NCBI GenBank assembly: GCA_025463565.1
Contig: JAODAT010000069.1
Location: forward strand, 1 to 45,047
Reading direction: 5' to 3'
DNA length: 45,047 nucleotides
Origin: Microbacteriaceae bacterium
Lineage (GTDB): Bacteria; Actinomycetota; Actinomycetes; Actinomycetales; Microbacteriaceae
Below are positions 43,822 to 45,047 of the stretch, piece by piece. A program made the translations under genes and the position numbers. The notes under the pieces were generated by a model, which saw only the letters and a program-made list of their open reading frames with translations, searched no databases and had not been told where the DNA came from. The stretch's first letter is position 1. Each line of letters opens with the position of its first letter.

Positions 43822-45000
43822 TCAGGCCAGTACGTCGAGAATCTGGTCGGCCACGGACGCCTTGCTGCCGGCGGCCTCAATCACTATAGCTCCGGCCCTG
43901 TCGACCATGACGACACGGGTGTCGGGGCGACCGAACACCTCGGTCCAGCCCACCGTGTTGAGGACGAGATAGTCACTGCCCTTACGGGTGACCTTGGCGC
44001 GGCCGAGCGCCAGGAGGGCGTCCGGGTCGGTCTCCGTCTCGGCGGCGAAGCCGACGATCACCTGCCCGGCACGGCGGGTCTCCGCCAGACCAGCGAGAAT
44101 GTCCGGGTTTTTGACCAGGGTGAGCGTGAGGCTGTCGCCCTGCTGTTCCTTCTTGATCTTGCCGGGTGCGACGGATTCCGGCCGATAGTCGGCGACGGCC
44201 GCCGCCATGATCACCAGGTCCGCGTCCTCGGCCGCCCGGCCGGTAGCCTCGGCGAGTTCGAGGGTTGTCCCCACCGTCTGAACGGCGATGCCGACGGGCA
44301 TCGCGATGTCGATGTTGGCGCAGATGAGCGTGACGGACGCACCCCGTGCCGCCGCCGCGACAGCGATGGCGATGCCCTGCATTCCGCTCGAGCGGTTACC
44401 GATGAAGCGCACGGGATCCAGCGGCTCGCGGGTGCCGCCCGCGGTGACGAGTACGCGACGGCCGGCGAAATCTTTGGGGCGCACCACCGCGAGGGCCGCG
44501 GCCACGATCTCGTCCGGCTCGACCATGCGACCCGGCCCCGAGTCTGCGCCGGTGAGCTGGCCGACGGCCGGGCCAACCACGGTCACGCCGCGAGACCGCA
44601 GCGTGGCGATGTTAGCGACGGTGGCCGGGTTCTGCCACATCTCGGTGTGCATCGCCGGGGCGATGACGACAGGCGCTTTGCTGGCCAGCACCGTGTTGCC
44701 GAGCAGGTCGTCGGCGAGGCCCGTGGCGAGCTTCGCAATGGTGTTCGCGGTCGCCGGAGCGATCACGATCAGCTCCGCCGCCTGGCCGATGGCGACATGC
44801 CGAACCTCGGCGACGCCCTCGTAGAGGTCGGTGTGCACGATGTTGCGACTGATCGCCTCGAGAGTGGGCTTGCCCACGAACCGCAGCGCGGCATCCGTCG
44901 CCACGACGTGCACCTCATGGCCGGCGAGCACCAGCGCACGAATCACGCCGACGGCCTTATACGCGGCGATTCCGCCGGTCACGCCGACGACGACGTTCAT
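43822..45000 (-). CDS. coaBC: Bifunctional phosphopantothenoylcysteine synthetase/decarboxylase
   Basis: CoaBC adds cysteine to 4'-phosphopantothenate (CoaB) and decarboxylates the product (CoaC, FMN enzyme). The 392-residue protein has the flavoprotein domain at 1-180 with GGIAAYKA, His68 (VRHVAIG) and APAMHTEMW, and the CoaB domain from about 185 with VLVTAGGTREPLDPVRFIGN and AAVADYRPE. In the E. coli enzyme the decarboxylase has PAMN and a Cys in the flexible ACGD segment; here these positions read PAMH and LTGAD, so those residues differ. This may be the actinobacterial norm. The ATG at 45000 lies just after the end of an upstream gene. metK follows after 36 bases. Confidence 0.96.
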   Translation of the reverse strand: MNVVVGVTGGIAAYKAVGVIRALVLAGHEVHVVATDAALRFVGKPTLEAISRNIVHTDLYEGVAEVRHVAIGQAAELIVIAPATANTIAKLATGLADDLLGNTVLASKAPVVIAPAMHTEMWQNPATVANIATLRSRGVTVVGPAVGQLTGADSGPGRMVEPDEIVAAALAVVRPKDFAGRRVLVTAGGTREPLDPVRFIGNRSSGMQGIAIAVAAAARGASVTLICANIDIAMPVGIAVQTVGTTLELAEATGRAAEDADLVIMAAAVADYRPESVAPGKIKKEQQGDSLTLTLVKNPDILAGLAETRRAGQVIVGFAAETETDPDALLALGRAKVTRKGSDYLVLNTVGWTEVFGRPDTRVVMVDRAGAIVIEAAGSKASVADQILDVLA

Positions 45001-45047
45001 GCTCAGTGTTTCAGCCGCGACGGGAGAGGCCTACGCCTCAGGGTCGG
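45001..45047 (-). other. 3' end of an upstream gene, frame uncertain (rpoZ expected)
   Basis: Actinobacterial order gmk-rpoZ-coaBC predicts the end of rpoZ (RNA polymerase omega subunit) here. Two readings of the minus strand are possible: one ends DPEA at a TAG (45031-45033), the other ends PLPSRLKH at a TGA (45003-45005), 2 bases before the coaBC ATG. The acidic DPEA end looks more like an omega subunit, but 47 bases cannot decide. Confidence 0.35.

Noticed and set aside
1-45047. CRISPR array, toxin-antitoxin, restriction or other defence system
   Set aside because: No spaced repeats beyond the 17-base tandem pair and no defence-type domains in any supported gene.
45001-45047. Firm call of rpoZ at the right edge
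   Set aside because: Two different reading frames end within 47 bases and neither can be tied to the omega subunit by motif.

Overview
This 45 kb window is a high-GC chromosomal segment of an actinobacterium, most likely of the family Microbacteriaceae. The grounds are the GC-biased codon use, frequent GTG/TTG starts, actinobacterial forms of PriA (no Walker motifs), RpsA (actinobacterial C-terminal tail), PolA (no proofreading residues), PdtaR-like ANTAR regulator, DUF2510 and HGxxPAAW proteins, and a gene order matching the conserved actinobacterial backbone uvrA-uvrB / coaE / rpsA / polA / pdtaR / pyk / lgt / trp / his / rpe / rsmB / fmt / priA / metK / coaBC. Genus cannot be fixed from sequence reading alone. 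Gene density is very high and no stretch above 300 bases lacks a gene.

Layout. Positions 1-4012 carry the 5' two thirds of uvrA and all of uvrB (minus strand). Positions 4162-9140 hold a probable accessory block: an MFS permease (plus), then on the minus strand a secreted alpha/beta hydrolase, an adenylate-forming ligase and a membrane acyltransferase, the last two overlapping by 4 bases. Positions 9235-12054 carry coaE, a divergent DUF4126 membrane protein and rpsA. Positions 12054-15962 form a four-gene minus-strand operon in which every junction is a 4-base stop/start overlap: DUF885 metallopeptidase-like protein, DUF4166 protein, TIGR01777-type SDR epimerase, and a short thymidylate-synthase-fold protein. 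Then come ptsH (HPr), polA, a divergent PaaI-type thioesterase, a pdtaR-like antiterminator regulator, tRNA-Leu(CAA) and a DUF2510 membrane protein.

From 45000 down to 20987 all 22 genes lie on the minus strand: coaBC, metK, priA, fmt, rsmB, rpe, an FKBP prolyl isomerase, then a long amino-acid run hisE-hisG-hisF-hisI-trpE-(Trp-associated membrane protein)-(HGxxPAAW microprotein)-trpC-trpB-trpA, followed by lgt, gltB, gltD and pyk. The his and trp genes are largely overlapping or abutting. With glutamate synthase next to them, this run joins PRPP-, glutamine- and chorismate-consuming biosynthesis to nitrogen assimilation and pyruvate formation.

Three observations stand out. (1) At least ten uncoupled gene starts have a TANNNT -10 hexamer ending exactly 6-7 bases before the start codon and no usable Shine-Dalgarno, which indicates pervasive leaderless transcription; coaE and DUF4126 even share overlapping -10 boxes back to back in a 23-base gap. 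(2) The syntenic Lgt homologue has lost several residues regarded as essential or important in E. coli Lgt (Tyr26, Asn146, Glu151, His196 equivalents). (3) A 213-residue thymidylate-synthase-like protein keeps the catalytic Cys, Asn, His and Tyr positions but has His in place of the phosphate-binding Arg166 and lacks the C-terminal part of the fold. No CRISPR array, insertion sequence, prophage or obvious new defence system was seen.
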